A DNA stretch of 64,000 nt. Origin: an uncultured Roseibium sp. Lineage in GTDB: Bacteria > Pseudomonadota > Alphaproteobacteria > Rhizobiales > Stappiaceae. Where the stretch lies: assembly GCF_947494555.1 (NCBI RefSeq), contig NZ_CANLVF010000001.1:558001-622000 (forward strand). Reading direction: 5' to 3'. Below the pieces are notes generated by a model, which searched no databases, had not been told where the DNA came from, and saw nothing but the letters and a program-made list of their open reading frames with translations. Numbering within the stretch: position 1 is the stretch's first letter; the number at the start of each line of letters is the position of its first letter. A program made the translations under genes and the position numbers. Shown piece by piece: positions 45,039 through 53,638 of this stretch.

Positions 45039-45985
45039 TGAATTCACGAGCAGCTTCCTGCCCGGCGGATGGCCGGGCAGGGGGCGATCAGAAATCCTCT
45101 TCAAGTTCTGCAAGACCACGACGCCTGGACCCGTCCAGGCTGGCGGAGCGTGTCAGTTGGCTGCTGGCAACGCCGCTGGTCTGCATCCTCGGTTTCTTTT
45201 TGCTGTTGCCGATCGCGATCATCGTTGTTGTCAGTTTCTGGAACTACAACGAGTGGTCCTTCTTTCCGGATTTCATATTCGACAATTACATTTATCATCT
45301 GACCTCACCGGTGACCCTGGCGACCTATCTGAAGACGCTCAAGTTCATGGCCCTGACCTGGGTCTTCTGCGCCGCGATCGGATTCACTATTGCCTATTTT
45401 CTTGCGTTTCACGTTCAAACCCTGCCGATGCAGGTCGCACTCTTTCTGCTGTGCACGATCCCGTTCTGGACATCCAACATCATCCGCATGATTTCGTGGA
45501 TACCGTTCCTCGGACGAAACGGAATTGCCAACTCGACGCTGATACAGCTAGGCGTGATCGACGCGCCACTTGAATGGCTTCTTTACTCGGACTTCGCGGT
45601 CGTGCTTGCGTTTGTCCACCTTTATGCGCTGTTCATGGTTGTTCCGATTTTCAACACCATGATGCGCATCGACAAATCGCTGATTGAAGCTGCACGCGAT
45701 GCCGGGGCCAGCGGTGTTCAGATCCTTTTCAATGTCATCCTGCCGCTGTCCAAGCCGGGCATCATGATCGGGTCGATCTTCGTTGTAACGCTTGTGATGG
45801 GTGACTTCATCACGGTCCGGCACATGTCCGGTGGCCAGAGCGCCTCCGTCGGGCGGATCATCTCAAACGAAATATCCCTGCTGCAGTACCCGGCAGCTGC
45901 GGCATCCTCCGTGGTGCTTCTGTGCACGGTTCTCCTGATGATCGGCATCATGATGCGTTTCGTCGACATCAGAAAGGAGCTTTGA
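45035..45985 (+). CDS. ABC transporter permease 1
   Basis: A 316-residue binding-protein-dependent permease (PotB-like) with six helices. Residues 1-45 are a hydrophilic N-terminal extension, then LLATPLVCILGFFLLLPIAI; the EAA loop is EAARDAGASGVQILFNVILP. The start ATG overlaps the stop of the binding-protein gene (ATGA), giving tight coupling. Confidence 0.9.
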   Translation: MMNSRAASCPADGRAGGDQKSSSSSARPRRLDPSRLAERVSWLLATPLVCILGFFLLLPIAIIVVVSFWNYNEWSFFPDFIFDNYIYHLTSPVTLATYLKTLKFMALTWVFCAAIGFTIAYFLAFHVQTLPMQVALFLLCTIPFWTSNIIRMISWIPFLGRNGIANSTLIQLGVIDAPLEWLLYSDFAVVLAFVHLYALFMVVPIFNTMMRIDKSLIEAARDAGASGVQILFNVILPLSKPGIMIGSIFVVTLVMGDFITVRHMSGGQSASVGRIISNEISLLQYPAAAASSVVLLCTVLLMIGIMMRFVDIRKEL

Positions 45986-45987
45986 TC

Positions 45988-46827
45988 ATGGAACCAAGAA
46001 GCCGCTCCTTCTACGCTCTTGCCGCTTTCTTTGTGCTGTTCCTGCTGTTTCTCTACGGACCCGTCGTCACGATCGGGATACTCTCGTTCCAGGGTCCGCA
46101 AGGGGGGCTGACCTTCCCGATGAATGGTGTTTCCGTCCACTGGTTCTACGATCTGTTCGAAGAACAGGCTGTCGGCGATATCTGGGGCTCGTTTCGAAGG
46201 TCGCTTCTTCTGGGCCTGATGGTGATGAGCGTAACGGTGGTGGTGTCGGTCATGGGCGGGCTTGCCTTCCGGAACCGGTTTCGCGGCTCGAGCCTGCTGT
46301 TCTACGTGATCGTCGCCAGTCTGATCATTCCGTCCATTCTCGTGTCGCTCGGCGTTGGGCTGATCTTCAACATTCTCGACTGGGAAGTGCACTGGTCGAC
46401 CTCGGGATTTGGCGCGCAGCTCACCTGGACGCTTCCGTTCGGTCTTCTGATCATGTTTGCCGTGTTCAACCGGTTCGACAAGTCCTATGAGGAAGCAGCG
46501 CGGGATCTGGGTGCCACGTCGTGGCAAACGATCCGGTTCGTGGTTCTTCCGATCATTGCGCCCATGCTGATCGGTGTCGCGCTGTTCGGCTTCACGCTGT
46601 CCTACGATGAGTTTGCACGAACGCTTCTGACCAGCGGTTCCTACAACACGCTGCCGTTGGAGATTTTCGGCATGACCACCAATGTCACGTCGCCCGTTCT
46701 TTATGCCTTGGGGACCCTGACAACCGTGTTTTCGCTGATCATCATCGGATCCTTCCTGGGAGGATTCGCCCTGTTGCGCCGCAGGCAGGCACGTCACGGG
46801 TCAGATGCCGGACGTGGTCTGGTATGA
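45988..46827 (+). CDS. ABC transporter permease 2
   Basis: A 279-residue PotC-like permease with six helices (LAAFFVLFLLFLYGPVVTIG first) and the EAA loop EEAARDLGATSWQTIRFVVL. ATG at 45988 is 9 bases after AAGGAG, which lies at the 3' end of the permease 1 gene. It pairs with permease 1 as the heterodimeric channel. Confidence 0.9.
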   Translation: MEPRSRSFYALAAFFVLFLLFLYGPVVTIGILSFQGPQGGLTFPMNGVSVHWFYDLFEEQAVGDIWGSFRRSLLLGLMVMSVTVVVSVMGGLAFRNRFRGSSLLFYVIVASLIIPSILVSLGVGLIFNILDWEVHWSTSGFGAQLTWTLPFGLLIMFAVFNRFDKSYEEAARDLGATSWQTIRFVVLPIIAPMLIGVALFGFTLSYDEFARTLLTSGSYNTLPLEIFGMTTNVTSPVLYALGTLTTVFSLIIIGSFLGGFALLRRRQARHGSDAGRGLV

Positions 46828-46834
46828 GGTCCGC

Positions 46835-47557
46835 ATGACATCGGCCCCAAAGCACATTCTGGTCATCAATCCCAACACGACGGTTTCGATGACAGAGAAA
46901 ATCGGCACTTGCGCCCGGTCCGCGTCGGCAGCGGAGACCCGAATAACGGCCATCAACCCCGTGTCCGGGCCTGCTGCCATCCAAGGCCCAATTGATGGAG
47001 AGGCGGCGCTGCCGGGGCTTTATGCGCTCGTCGATGAGGCTATGGCATCCGGCGTCGGATATGATGCCCTCATCATTGCCTGCTTTGACGACACCGGATT
47101 GTGGCCCCTCAAGAGGCGATTGAAAATTCCCGTGCTTGGTATCGGCGAAGCCGCCTATTATCTGGCAGCTCTGAGAGCCGAGATGTTTTCCGTCGTCACC
47201 ACATTGCCTGTTTCAGTTCCGGTTCTGGAAGAAAACCTGAAGCGGCAGGGCCTTGCGCATCGGTGCGGCAGGGTTCGCGCCTCGAGCGTGCCCGTACTGG
47301 AGCTTGAAGAGGCGGGCTTGGAGGCGAAACGCAAAATCCGCAGCGAGATCGCCAAGGCGCTTGCCGAGGACGAAGCCGGCGCCATTGCGCTCGGGTGCGC
47401 AGGAATGGCGGATCTTGCACGCGAATTGGCCGATGAGTTCAAAGTGCCGGTTATCGATGGTGTCGCGGCTGCGACCCGGCTGGCAGAGGCCGCTATCGAT
47501 CTCAGCCGTATGGAGACGGTGTCCGGCCTCGAAACCTCGCTTGAATTCGGACCGTGA
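46835..47557 (+). CDS. Asp/Glu or hydantoin racemase family protein
   Basis: A 240-residue racemase of the Asp/Glu/hydantoin family, with the two catalytic Cys positions in ALIIACFDDTGLWPL and IALGCAGMADLA. Starts HILVINPNTTVSM, typical of hydantoin racemases. It interconverts enantiomers of an amino-acid-like substrate. It ends the ABC operon; GAGGT stands 7 bases ahead of ATG 46835, whereas an ATG at 46805 overlaps the permease gene. It suggests that the transporter imports a chiral hydantoin or related amide. Confidence 0.85.
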   Translation: MTSAPKHILVINPNTTVSMTEKIGTCARSASAAETRITAINPVSGPAAIQGPIDGEAALPGLYALVDEAMASGVGYDALIIACFDDTGLWPLKRRLKIPVLGIGEAAYYLAALRAEMFSVVTTLPVSVPVLEENLKRQGLAHRCGRVRASSVPVLELEEAGLEAKRKIRSEIAKALAEDEAGAIALGCAGMADLARELADEFKVPVIDGVAAATRLAEAAIDLSRMETVSGLETSLEFGP

Positions 47558-47676
47558 ATGGCAGTGGCGCATGCGCCAGCGAGCTCTCCGCGGAGATCAA
47601 ATGCTCTCGTGCTCCTCACAATAGTGTGAAGCTGCGTGTCTAGGTTTCGTTAACCCGCTTCGGTAAATTGTTGTTC

Positions 47677-48003
47677 ATGTTTCGGATTTTACTCATTGTC
47701 GGCCTTTTGATAGCCGGCGTGCAACAGGGTTTTGCACGCGGTGCCGTCGATGTGTCTGAAACTGAAGCACAGGTGATCATGTCGATGGACCAGGCGGATT
47801 CGCAATTGTCGGAAGACGAGTGTTGCGATGAACAGCCGGTCGCCGAAACCAAGCCCTCTTTCTGCAAGAATTCCGAATGCAAGGCGGTGATGGCATCGGT
47901 CATGTCTGTCTCTCTCAAGGGACAGGATCATCCCGACTGGGCATTACACCGTCAACAGGCCTCCGCGCAGAAACGGCTGGAACCCAAGCCACCCAATTCC
48001 TGA
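47677..48003 (+). CDS. Small exported Cys-rich peptide
   Basis: A 108-residue protein with a signal peptide (FRILLIVGLLIAGVQQGFA) and a short, acidic mature part carrying Cys residues in DECCDEQP, SFCKNS and ECKAVM. It may bind a metal or form disulfides; I do not know the family. Start ATG at 47677 has no strong SD. It is 67 bases ahead of two L,D-transpeptidase genes in the same direction. Confidence 0.65.
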   Translation: MFRILLIVGLLIAGVQQGFARGAVDVSETEAQVIMSMDQADSQLSEDECCDEQPVAETKPSFCKNSECKAVMASVMSVSLKGQDHPDWALHRQQASAQKRLEPKPPNS

Positions 48004-48070
48004 CATTCCGAATGAAGCGGCGGACCTGAGCGTCCGCCCATAAAGCATTGGAATTTCAGGAGATATTATC

Positions 48071-48646
48071 GTGTTAAATAAACGGGATTTGCTGCTCGGT
48101 GGAGCCGCAGCGCTTTTGGTGGCGCAGCCAGGCCTTGCGCGGGCGCACCACACCAAGAAATACAAGAACTTCAAACTCGCTCCGCAATATGTGCCGCAGC
48201 GCGTGTTCTTTTCGATGAATTACGCGCCTGGAACAATCGTGGTCGATCCTCGGAATCATTATCTGTACCTGATGGAACGCTGGGGACGTGCGCGCCGCTA
48301 CGGCGTCGGTGTCGGCAAAGCAGGTCTGGCATTCCGGGGGCAGGCGACCGTCGAACGCAAGGCAGAATGGCCGCGCTGGACGCCGACTAAAAACATGATC
48401 CGCCGCGAGCCGCAAAAATATGCGCGCTATGCCGGTGGTGTTCCAGGTGGGATCAACAATCCGCTGGGTGCGCGCGCGCTCTATCTCTATAAGAACGGGC
48501 GCGATACCTATTACCGCATTCACGGCACCACTCAGCCCTGGTCGATCGGACGTTCGGTTTCGAACGGATGTATCCGCATGATCAATGACCATGTCATCGA
48601 TCTGTACACGCGCGTTCCCCTTGGAACGCAGGTTGTGGTTCTTTAG
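48071..48646 (+). CDS. L,D-transpeptidase 1 (ErfK/YbiS family)
   Basis: A 191-residue periplasmic enzyme making 3-3 peptidoglycan cross-links or anchoring lipoproteins. N-terminal LLLGGAAALLVAQPG signal, then the YkuD domain starting NYAPGTIVVDPRNHYLYL and ending IGRSVSNGCIRMINDH, the last containing the catalytic Cys with His upstream (YYRIHGTTQP). GTG at 48071 has AGGAG 8 bases ahead. It pairs with the next gene, a related enzyme. Confidence 0.9.
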   Translation: MLNKRDLLLGGAAALLVAQPGLARAHHTKKYKNFKLAPQYVPQRVFFSMNYAPGTIVVDPRNHYLYLMERWGRARRYGVGVGKAGLAFRGQATVERKAEWPRWTPTKNMIRREPQKYARYAGGVPGGINNPLGARALYLYKNGRDTYYRIHGTTQPWSIGRSVSNGCIRMINDHVIDLYTRVPLGTQVVVL

Positions 48647-48667
48647 CGCGATCCGGATACATCATCG

Positions 48668-49348
48668 ATGAGTAACTTCGTGACACGGCGTCGCGTGCTT
48701 CGTGGCGGGTTTGCATTGGCCGGCCTGACACTTGCGGGCTGTTCAACAACGACAACCAGTCGTGCTCCGGTTGGAGCACCTGAGCAGCCGCGTGTGGATG
48801 CCAGTTTCCTGCAGAACTACGGTCCCAGATCGCAGGAGCAGTTTCCGCTTCCGGCAATCGATCCGAGGGTGCTTGCGCCTAAATTCAGGCGTCAGCGCAT
48901 TTCTTATCGCAGCAGCGAGGCCCCCGGGACGGTCATCGTCGATACCAGGGATTTCTATCTCTATCTTGTCGAGCCAAGTGGAACAGCGATGCGATACGGC
49001 GTCGGTCTTGGCCGTCAGGGGTTTGAGTGGTCCGGACGGGCGCGAATTGCCTGGAAACGGCCCTGGCCCACCTGGACACCGCCGGATGAAATGATCGCGC
49101 GTGAGCCTGAACTGGAAAAGTACAGTGCTCGCAATGGCGGCATGCAGCCGGGGCTCGGGAACCCGCTCGGCGCACGTGCCCTTTACATATTTCAGGGCAA
49201 TGTCGACACGCTCTACCGGCTTCATGGCACCAACGAACCTGCCTCCATCGGCAAGGCGGTGTCCTCGGGCTGCGTTCGCCTGATCAATCAGGATGTCATC
49301 GATCTATTCGACCGGGTCCGGCCAGGTGCCGCAATCGTCGTGACGTGA
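48668..49348 (+). CDS. L,D-transpeptidase 2, Tat-like lipoprotein
   Basis: A 226-residue YkuD-family protein related to the preceding one. Its N-terminus has TRRRVLRGGFALAGLTLAGC, a twin-arginine type signal with lipobox, so the mature protein is probably lipid-anchored. The catalytic segment is IGKAVSSGCVRLINQ with the His in YRLHGTNEP. Presence of two paralogues suggests division of labour between a free and an anchored form. Confidence 0.9.
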   Translation: MSNFVTRRRVLRGGFALAGLTLAGCSTTTTSRAPVGAPEQPRVDASFLQNYGPRSQEQFPLPAIDPRVLAPKFRRQRISYRSSEAPGTVIVDTRDFYLYLVEPSGTAMRYGVGLGRQGFEWSGRARIAWKRPWPTWTPPDEMIAREPELEKYSARNGGMQPGLGNPLGARALYIFQGNVDTLYRLHGTNEPASIGKAVSSGCVRLINQDVIDLFDRVRPGAAIVVT

Positions 49349-49406
49349 TTATTGCGCGCGAGGGCCAGCAACCTGCACCCTGCGCCAGCCTTTCAAAAGG
49401 TGAATT

Positions 49407-49907
49407 ATGAAAAAGCAACGCAAGTCTCCAAAAGCCCGGGACAAAAAGTCCCGGCAGACCGCCGGTACGACTTCAAAAGCGGAAACCGATCAGGGGCGGC
49501 GGAATTTTCTGCGCCTCGGCCGGAATATCGGCATAGGTGCCATCCTCGTGGGTGGCACGGGGTATGTTTTTGCAAGTAACCACGCGAACATGCGCCATGA
49601 GCACGATCTCACGCGCGTCGGTAACGGCCGCCCGACGATTGTGCAGATCCATGATCCGCAGTGTTCGCTCTGCAGATCGCTGCAGGTCGACACCCGCAAG
49701 GCGCTCGATATGTTCGAGGAAGAGAAGCTCGACTACGTCGTTGCCAATATCCGGACGGCCAAGGGCAAGACCTTCGCCAACCGGTACGGCGTCCCGCATG
49801 TCACTTTGCTCCTGTTCGACGGGAAGGGCGAATTGCAGGAAGTGCTGCAGGGACAGCGAGGTGCATACGAGCTGAGGAACCATTTCCAGAACCTTCTGGA
49901 CAGCTAG
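49407..49907 (+). CDS. Tat-like thioredoxin-fold protein
   Basis: A 166-residue protein. A long basic N-terminus (KKQRKSPKARDKKSRQ) leads to RRNFLRLGRNIGIGAILVGG, similar to a Tat signal or membrane anchor. The mature part is a thioredoxin fold with the CxxC site DPQCSLCRSL and RYGVPHVTLLLFDG (cis-Pro). It is a likely periplasmic thiol-disulfide protein acting with the Cys-rich peptide or with the transpeptidase catalytic Cys. It is co-directional with the LDT genes, 58 bases after the second. Confidence 0.8.
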   Translation: MKKQRKSPKARDKKSRQTAGTTSKAETDQGRRNFLRLGRNIGIGAILVGGTGYVFASNHANMRHEHDLTRVGNGRPTIVQIHDPQCSLCRSLQVDTRKALDMFEEEKLDYVVANIRTAKGKTFANRYGVPHVTLLLFDGKGELQEVLQGQRGAYELRNHFQNLLDS

Positions 49908-49943
49908 CCTGCTGCGACAGTTATCGCGGCAAATGCAGCTCAA

Positions 49944-49976
49944 TAGAGCGGTTCAAGCTTAGCTGGGACCGCTCTA
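49944..49976. repeat. 9-bp-arm inverted repeat between convergent genes
   Basis: TAGAGCGGT and ACCGCTCTA flank a 15-base loop, 37 bases after the thioredoxin gene's stop. It resembles common alphaproteobacterial TAGAGCGGT intergenic elements and may help end transcripts. Confidence 0.5.
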
Positions 49977-49988
49977 GGCCTTTAGCAA

Positions 49989-50357
49989 TCAGGTCTCAGG
50001 CATGTCGAGGGTCGTTACCAGGGAGGCGATCTTGCCGTTTGCGATGGTGAAGACGTTGGTGCCGCTGCCGCTGCCGCCCGGTATGGCCTTGGAGTAACAA
50101 GTCCATTTGACCGTGATGGTCTCGGCCTCGACTTCAACCGCGCCGAGATTGATGACGGCGTCACTGAAATCTTCGCTCCGGCTTGCCGCAAAAGCGGCCA
50201 GAATGGCGTCGCGTCCGCGATGAGGCTCTGTCAGACCGGAAAAAGGTTCGGAATAGACAGCGTCATCGGCAAAAAACGAGCCGAGCATTTCAGCGCCGGA
50301 AGGACCGGCTTGCATTGCCAGAAAGAAGTTTGCAATGTCCAGGGGCAGTTTGCTCAT
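49989..50357 (-). CDS. SnoaL/NTF2-like protein
   Basis: A 122-residue cone-shaped NTF2-like fold protein: DIANFFLAMQAGPSGAEMLG, FFADDAVYSEPFSGL, GRDAILAAFAASRS and a late NVFTIANGKIASLVTTLD. Such stand-alone proteins bind small hydrophobic compounds or act as polyketide-cyclase-like enzymes; function here unknown. ATG at 50357 is chosen; a longer frame upstream overlaps the divergent regulator. The starts of this gene and the LuxR-type gene lie 18 bases apart. Confidence 0.8.
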   Translation of the reverse strand: MSKLPLDIANFFLAMQAGPSGAEMLGSFFADDAVYSEPFSGLTEPHRGRDAILAAFAASRSEDFSDAVINLGAVEVEAETITVKWTCYSKAIPGGSGSGTNVFTIANGKIASLVTTLDMPET

Positions 50358-50375
50358 GAAGGAGACCTTTCGCGG

Positions 50376-50774
50376 ATGTCGGTGGATGCTGAGGTGGTTG
50401 ACGCGTTGAAAAACGCATTGGACGACCTGCGGGAAACGCCGCAAGCGCCTATTCCCGTCTCGGTCATTGAAGCACTGGCGCCGCTTGCGGCACGCGGCGC
50501 AAAACTGAAGATTGATCTTGAAGCCAGCCGGACAATCGGAGCACCGCTGATCACGATTGTCGGCCAAGGCGAGGATCCCGGCTTTCTGGCACCGCTCACG
50601 CCGCGCCAGAAGGACGTCGCCCGCTTGATCATCGCGGGCAAGTCGAACAGGGAAATTGCGAAGGAATTCGGCATTAGCATCGCCACCGTAAAAGATCACG
50701 TACATGCGGTTCTGCAACGGCTGAACCTCCGGTCGCGACGTGCGGTCATGGCGGCTGCGCGCGCAACGCAGTGA
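50376..50774 (+). CDS. LuxR-type HTH regulator
   Basis: A 132-residue protein with a C-terminal LuxR/GerE HTH: LTPRQKDVARLIIAGKSNRE followed by IAKEFGISIATVKDHVHAVL. The N-terminal ~65 residues are acidic and helical and contain no receiver or autoinducer-binding domain. ATG at 50376 has GGAGA about 10 bases upstream. It is divergent from the SnoaL gene and is its most likely regulator. Confidence 0.8.
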   Translation: MSVDAEVVDALKNALDDLRETPQAPIPVSVIEALAPLAARGAKLKIDLEASRTIGAPLITIVGQGEDPGFLAPLTPRQKDVARLIIAGKSNREIAKEFGISIATVKDHVHAVLQRLNLRSRRAVMAAARATQ

Positions 50775-50831
50775 CACTACCGATAGGACTTTTGGCGCAC
50801 AATCCATCCGAGGATGGATAAAGGATCGGGT

Positions 50832-52271
50832 CTACTCGGCCGCTTTGACCCTGTAAGGAACGATGCCGCGTTGTCCGGGATCGATGAACGGCTCCTTGCC
50901 GATGGCCGGAAAGGCGCGCTGATCGCAATCGTCTCGCGGGCAGATGCGGCAGTTCACTCCGATCGGCTCAGGATCGGAAACTTCATTCACTGCCAAGCCA
51001 TCGGCGTAAACAATGGCATCGGCGTAATTGACTTCACAGCCAATACCGAGCGCATACCGGCGTTCGCCAGTCTGATAGTCCGGCTGATGTTTGGTAACAC
51101 TGGTCGCGATGCACAGATACTCCACACCGTCGGGCATCTGCGCGATCTGAGCGGTGAACTTGTTCGAATTCTGCTCAAAGGCCTGGTGAACGTTCCAGCG
51201 CGGACACGATCCGCCGAAGCGTGCAAACTGAAAGCGTGTTGCGCTGTGCCGCTTGACGACGTTCCCGGCGCGGTCAATTTTGACGAAATAAAACGGGAGA
51301 CCGTTTGCACCGGGACGCTGAAGGGTCGACAGCCGGTGGCACACGGTTTCGATACTGGCATCCATCGTGTTCGACAGAAGCTGAATGTCATGCCGGCATT
51401 TCGTTGCCGTTCTCAGAAAATCATCGTAGGGCAATATAAGCGCGCCGGAAAAATAGTTGCGCAGCGCGAGCGTCGCAATGCTCTCAGCCGAACCGGTTCG
51501 GAAGCTCGCGCGCCTTACCTCCCCGGCAATCAGATCCTTCACGCATAGTTCCGCGATCACCGATCCCAGCAGAAAGTTTTTGGTCGACTGAGGGACTGCA
51601 CGATAAATCGAGATCGTGCGCGTATATTCCTGATGGCGTATCAGCGTGCCTCCGTAGTCCTGCCGCTGGTCCACCGAAATGTCGAAACGCTGTCTAAGCC
51701 AGCCGGTCAACCGGTCGAACTTGTCCTCGCATGCGTTAAGCCCGATTTCGTGCGCGAGTTTTTCGGCGGCCCGGTCGAGACTGTCGACATAATTGTCTGT
51801 GTAATGGAAGAAGTCTCTCACCTCGTCATAGGCTGACTTGCGAATGCCGTCGGCGGCCGTTTCTTCGCCGCTCATCTGGACAAGGTCGTCTTCCAGCACA
51901 TCCCTGTCATGGTAACTGCGCAAAGCGCCGTAGAGGTCCATGATCGCTTGTGTTACGGCGGGGGCGCGGGTGACAAGTTCCTGAATTTCCTGCCGGTTCA
52001 CGGAAGACGTATGAAACTGCGTATCGGCGAAGACTTCCTGCAGATCCTGAACAACCCGATCGAGATCGTTCTTTTCGAATGCGGCCAGATCAACACCAAA
52101 AATGCGATTGATGGTCAGCAATACGGATGCGGTGACTGGCCGGTTGTTGTTTTCGATCTGGTTCACGTAAGCGGTTGAAAGACCGACTTTTTTGGCAAAC
52201 TCGGTCTGGGAAAGTCCAAATTCCGACCTGATCTGCCGAAGCGTGTGACCTGAGTAAAGCTTCCTGTTCAT
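50832..52271 (-). CDS. XRE-family regulator, short-chain fatty acyl (ScfR/PrpR/RamB) type
   Basis: A 479-residue regulator with N-terminal HTH (RQIRSEFGLSQTEFAKKVGL then STAYVNQIENNNRPV), a ~150-residue IrrE-like middle domain, and the C-terminal short-chain acyl-CoA-sensing domain ending in a Cys/His cluster PIGVNCRICPRDDCDQRAFP. Known members control acetate or propionate use and development of cell envelope or stress responses. No carbon gene is adjacent here. A low-confidence TTGCAA dyad lies upstream. Confidence 0.85.
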   Translation of the reverse strand: MNRKLYSGHTLRQIRSEFGLSQTEFAKKVGLSTAYVNQIENNNRPVTASVLLTINRIFGVDLAAFEKNDLDRVVQDLQEVFADTQFHTSSVNRQEIQELVTRAPAVTQAIMDLYGALRSYHDRDVLEDDLVQMSGEETAADGIRKSAYDEVRDFFHYTDNYVDSLDRAAEKLAHEIGLNACEDKFDRLTGWLRQRFDISVDQRQDYGGTLIRHQEYTRTISIYRAVPQSTKNFLLGSVIAELCVKDLIAGEVRRASFRTGSAESIATLALRNYFSGALILPYDDFLRTATKCRHDIQLLSNTMDASIETVCHRLSTLQRPGANGLPFYFVKIDRAGNVVKRHSATRFQFARFGGSCPRWNVHQAFEQNSNKFTAQIAQMPDGVEYLCIATSVTKHQPDYQTGERRYALGIGCEVNYADAIVYADGLAVNEVSDPEPIGVNCRICPRDDCDQRAFPAIGKEPFIDPGQRGIVPYRVKAAE

Positions 52272-52288
52272 CGAGGCGTCCAGTCAGT

Positions 52289-52301
52289 AAATTGCAAATT
52301 T
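52289..52301. promoter_or_regulatory. Weak TTGCAA-type dyad upstream of the ScfR gene
   Basis: AAATTGCAAATTT has 5-bp arms AAATT and AATTT around GCA. RamB/ScfR-type regulators are known to bind TTTGCAAA-like sites, so autoregulation is plausible. The surrounding ~130 bases are AT-rich and contain no gene. Confidence 0.3.
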
Positions 52302-52400
52302 TTAGCTATTTTCTATAAACACTTTAACATTTTACAATATAAGCTCTTTGGATGAAAGTGAGCTCATCAAAAAATTGGAAACGCTCTAGGTTGGAACATA

Positions 52401-52715
52401 GTGATGAACGCTCATTTTGCTCTCGACACACATACTGCCCGGACAGGACATGATGAGGCCTTTTCGGGTGCCACACGCGCAATGCAGTCCCTGAGCGACA
52501 AATTGACAAGCCGTCAGCTCGAAATTCTGCTGCTTTTGTGCGAAGGCAAAGTCAACAAGCAGATCGCTTACGAACTGGGTGTCTCTACTGCGACCGTGAA
52601 AGTGCATATCCGGAATGCGATTACACGCCTTGGTGCCAAGAACCGCATGAACGCAGTTGCCATCGTCGCCGCAAACAGCGCTATCTTCAGAAACGCGCAC
52701 ATCTTCGCGGGCTGA
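52401..52715 (+). CDS. Small LuxR-type HTH protein
   Basis: A 104-residue protein whose second half is a LuxR/GerE HTH: LTSRQLEILLLLCEGKVNKQ then IAYELGVSTATVKVHIRNAI. The first ~30 residues are polar and lack any sensor domain. Starts at GTG 52401 or ATG 52404. It is transcribed away from the ScfR gene. It is probably an accessory regulator acting with partner proteins. Confidence 0.75.
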   Translation: MMNAHFALDTHTARTGHDEAFSGATRAMQSLSDKLTSRQLEILLLLCEGKVNKQIAYELGVSTATVKVHIRNAITRLGAKNRMNAVAIVAANSAIFRNAHIFAG

Positions 52716-52923
52716 AACGCAATCAGGTATGTGGTCGGCTTTGCCGGTAAAGACCGGAGAGCCGCCTACTTCACTCGTAAATCTGCTTGTGTTGGGCGCA
52801 TTGAACGCCAATTTCCGATCTGCCGCGACGACGCTCAACTCTCATTGAGGGCAGACCGGGCAAGTCGTTTCACTGAACATGCGCTTGCGTCCGTCGCGGG
52901 CGTGAGTATATGCAACTGACATC

Positions 52924-53355
52924 ATGAGTGTCAGTCTGATCGGCCTTTTCAGCATATCCTTTCTCGCCGCAACCTTGCTGCCTGCACAATCGGAGCTCGG
53001 ACTCTCTAGTCTGATATATCTGGAAAGTGCACCGGTTCTTGTCCTGGTGCTTGTCGCGAGCCTGGGGAATACACTGGGATCCGTCGTGAATTGGGCGATC
53101 GGGCGCGGTGCTGCCGCCTATTCGCACGCCAGATGGTTCCCCGTGAGTGTGGAGAAACTGGAAAAGGCGACGCGTTGGTATCATCGCTATGGGCGCTGGA
53201 GCCTGCTGTTGAGTTGGGTGCCAATCATCGGAGATCCGTTGACGTTGGCCGCCGGTTTGCTCAAGGAGCGCTTTTGGCCATTCCTGATCCTGGTGGCCCT
53301 TGCCAAAACGGGAAGATACGCCGTTATAGCGGTCATCACGACACGTGCGATTTGA
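52924..53355 (+). CDS. YqaA/SNARE-associated (DedA-like) membrane protein
   Basis: A 143-residue membrane protein of the YqaA/DedA group. Hydrophobic helices alternate with the conserved LGNTLGSVVNWAIGRG and YHRYGRWSLLLSWVPIIGDPLTLAAG segments, the latter with the family's Arg and Pro positions. Members affect membrane phospholipid balance and stress tolerance. It is convergent with a small minus-strand gene, 12 bases away. Confidence 0.85.
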   Translation: MSVSLIGLFSISFLAATLLPAQSELGLSSLIYLESAPVLVLVLVASLGNTLGSVVNWAIGRGAAAYSHARWFPVSVEKLEKATRWYHRYGRWSLLLSWVPIIGDPLTLAAGLLKERFWPFLILVALAKTGRYAVIAVITTRAI

Positions 53356-53367
53356 GGCTGCCGCGTT

Positions 53368-53604
53368 TTAGACGCCGCGGCCGGAGTTCTGCCCCCGCCC
53401 GTCACCGGTAACCTGCCGATCAATCGCCGGGCCTTGCGCACCCGGGTTGTCTTCCGCATCCGAACTGGCCATCGCAGCAGCAGCGACCAATGCAATGGCA
53501 AGTGCCATTCCCAGAAAGATTGCCTGAAGTAGCGGCTTTGCATCGCGCAGGTCGTTACGTCCGGAAACGGATTTCCGGAGGGGGAGGTCTTCACTCTTCG
53601 CCAT
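53368..53604 (-). CDS. 78-residue single-helix membrane protein
   Basis: A small protein with a hydrophobic helix (LLQAIFLGMALAIALVAAAAM) and a hydrophilic tail rich in Gly, Asn and Asp. No family recognised. It is 34 bases downstream of another small membrane gene with the same direction, suggesting an operon. The SD is weak. Confidence 0.5.
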   Translation of the reverse strand: MAKSEDLPLRKSVSGRNDLRDAKPLLQAIFLGMALAIALVAAAAMASSDAEDNPGAQGPAIDRQVTGDGRGQNSGRGV

Positions 53605-53638
53605 TGTCAGTCTTATCGGTTTCTTTTTGTTCGTGTTT

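Noticed and set aside
43911-45119. 402-residue minus-strand frame opposite the substrate-binding protein
   Set aside because: Antisense shadow; the plus strand carries a Tat signal and binding-protein motifs.
45718-46797. 359-residue minus-strand frame opposite the second permease
   Set aside because: Antisense of clear membrane-permease sequence with polar charge-rich residues typical of reverse translation of hydrophobic helices.
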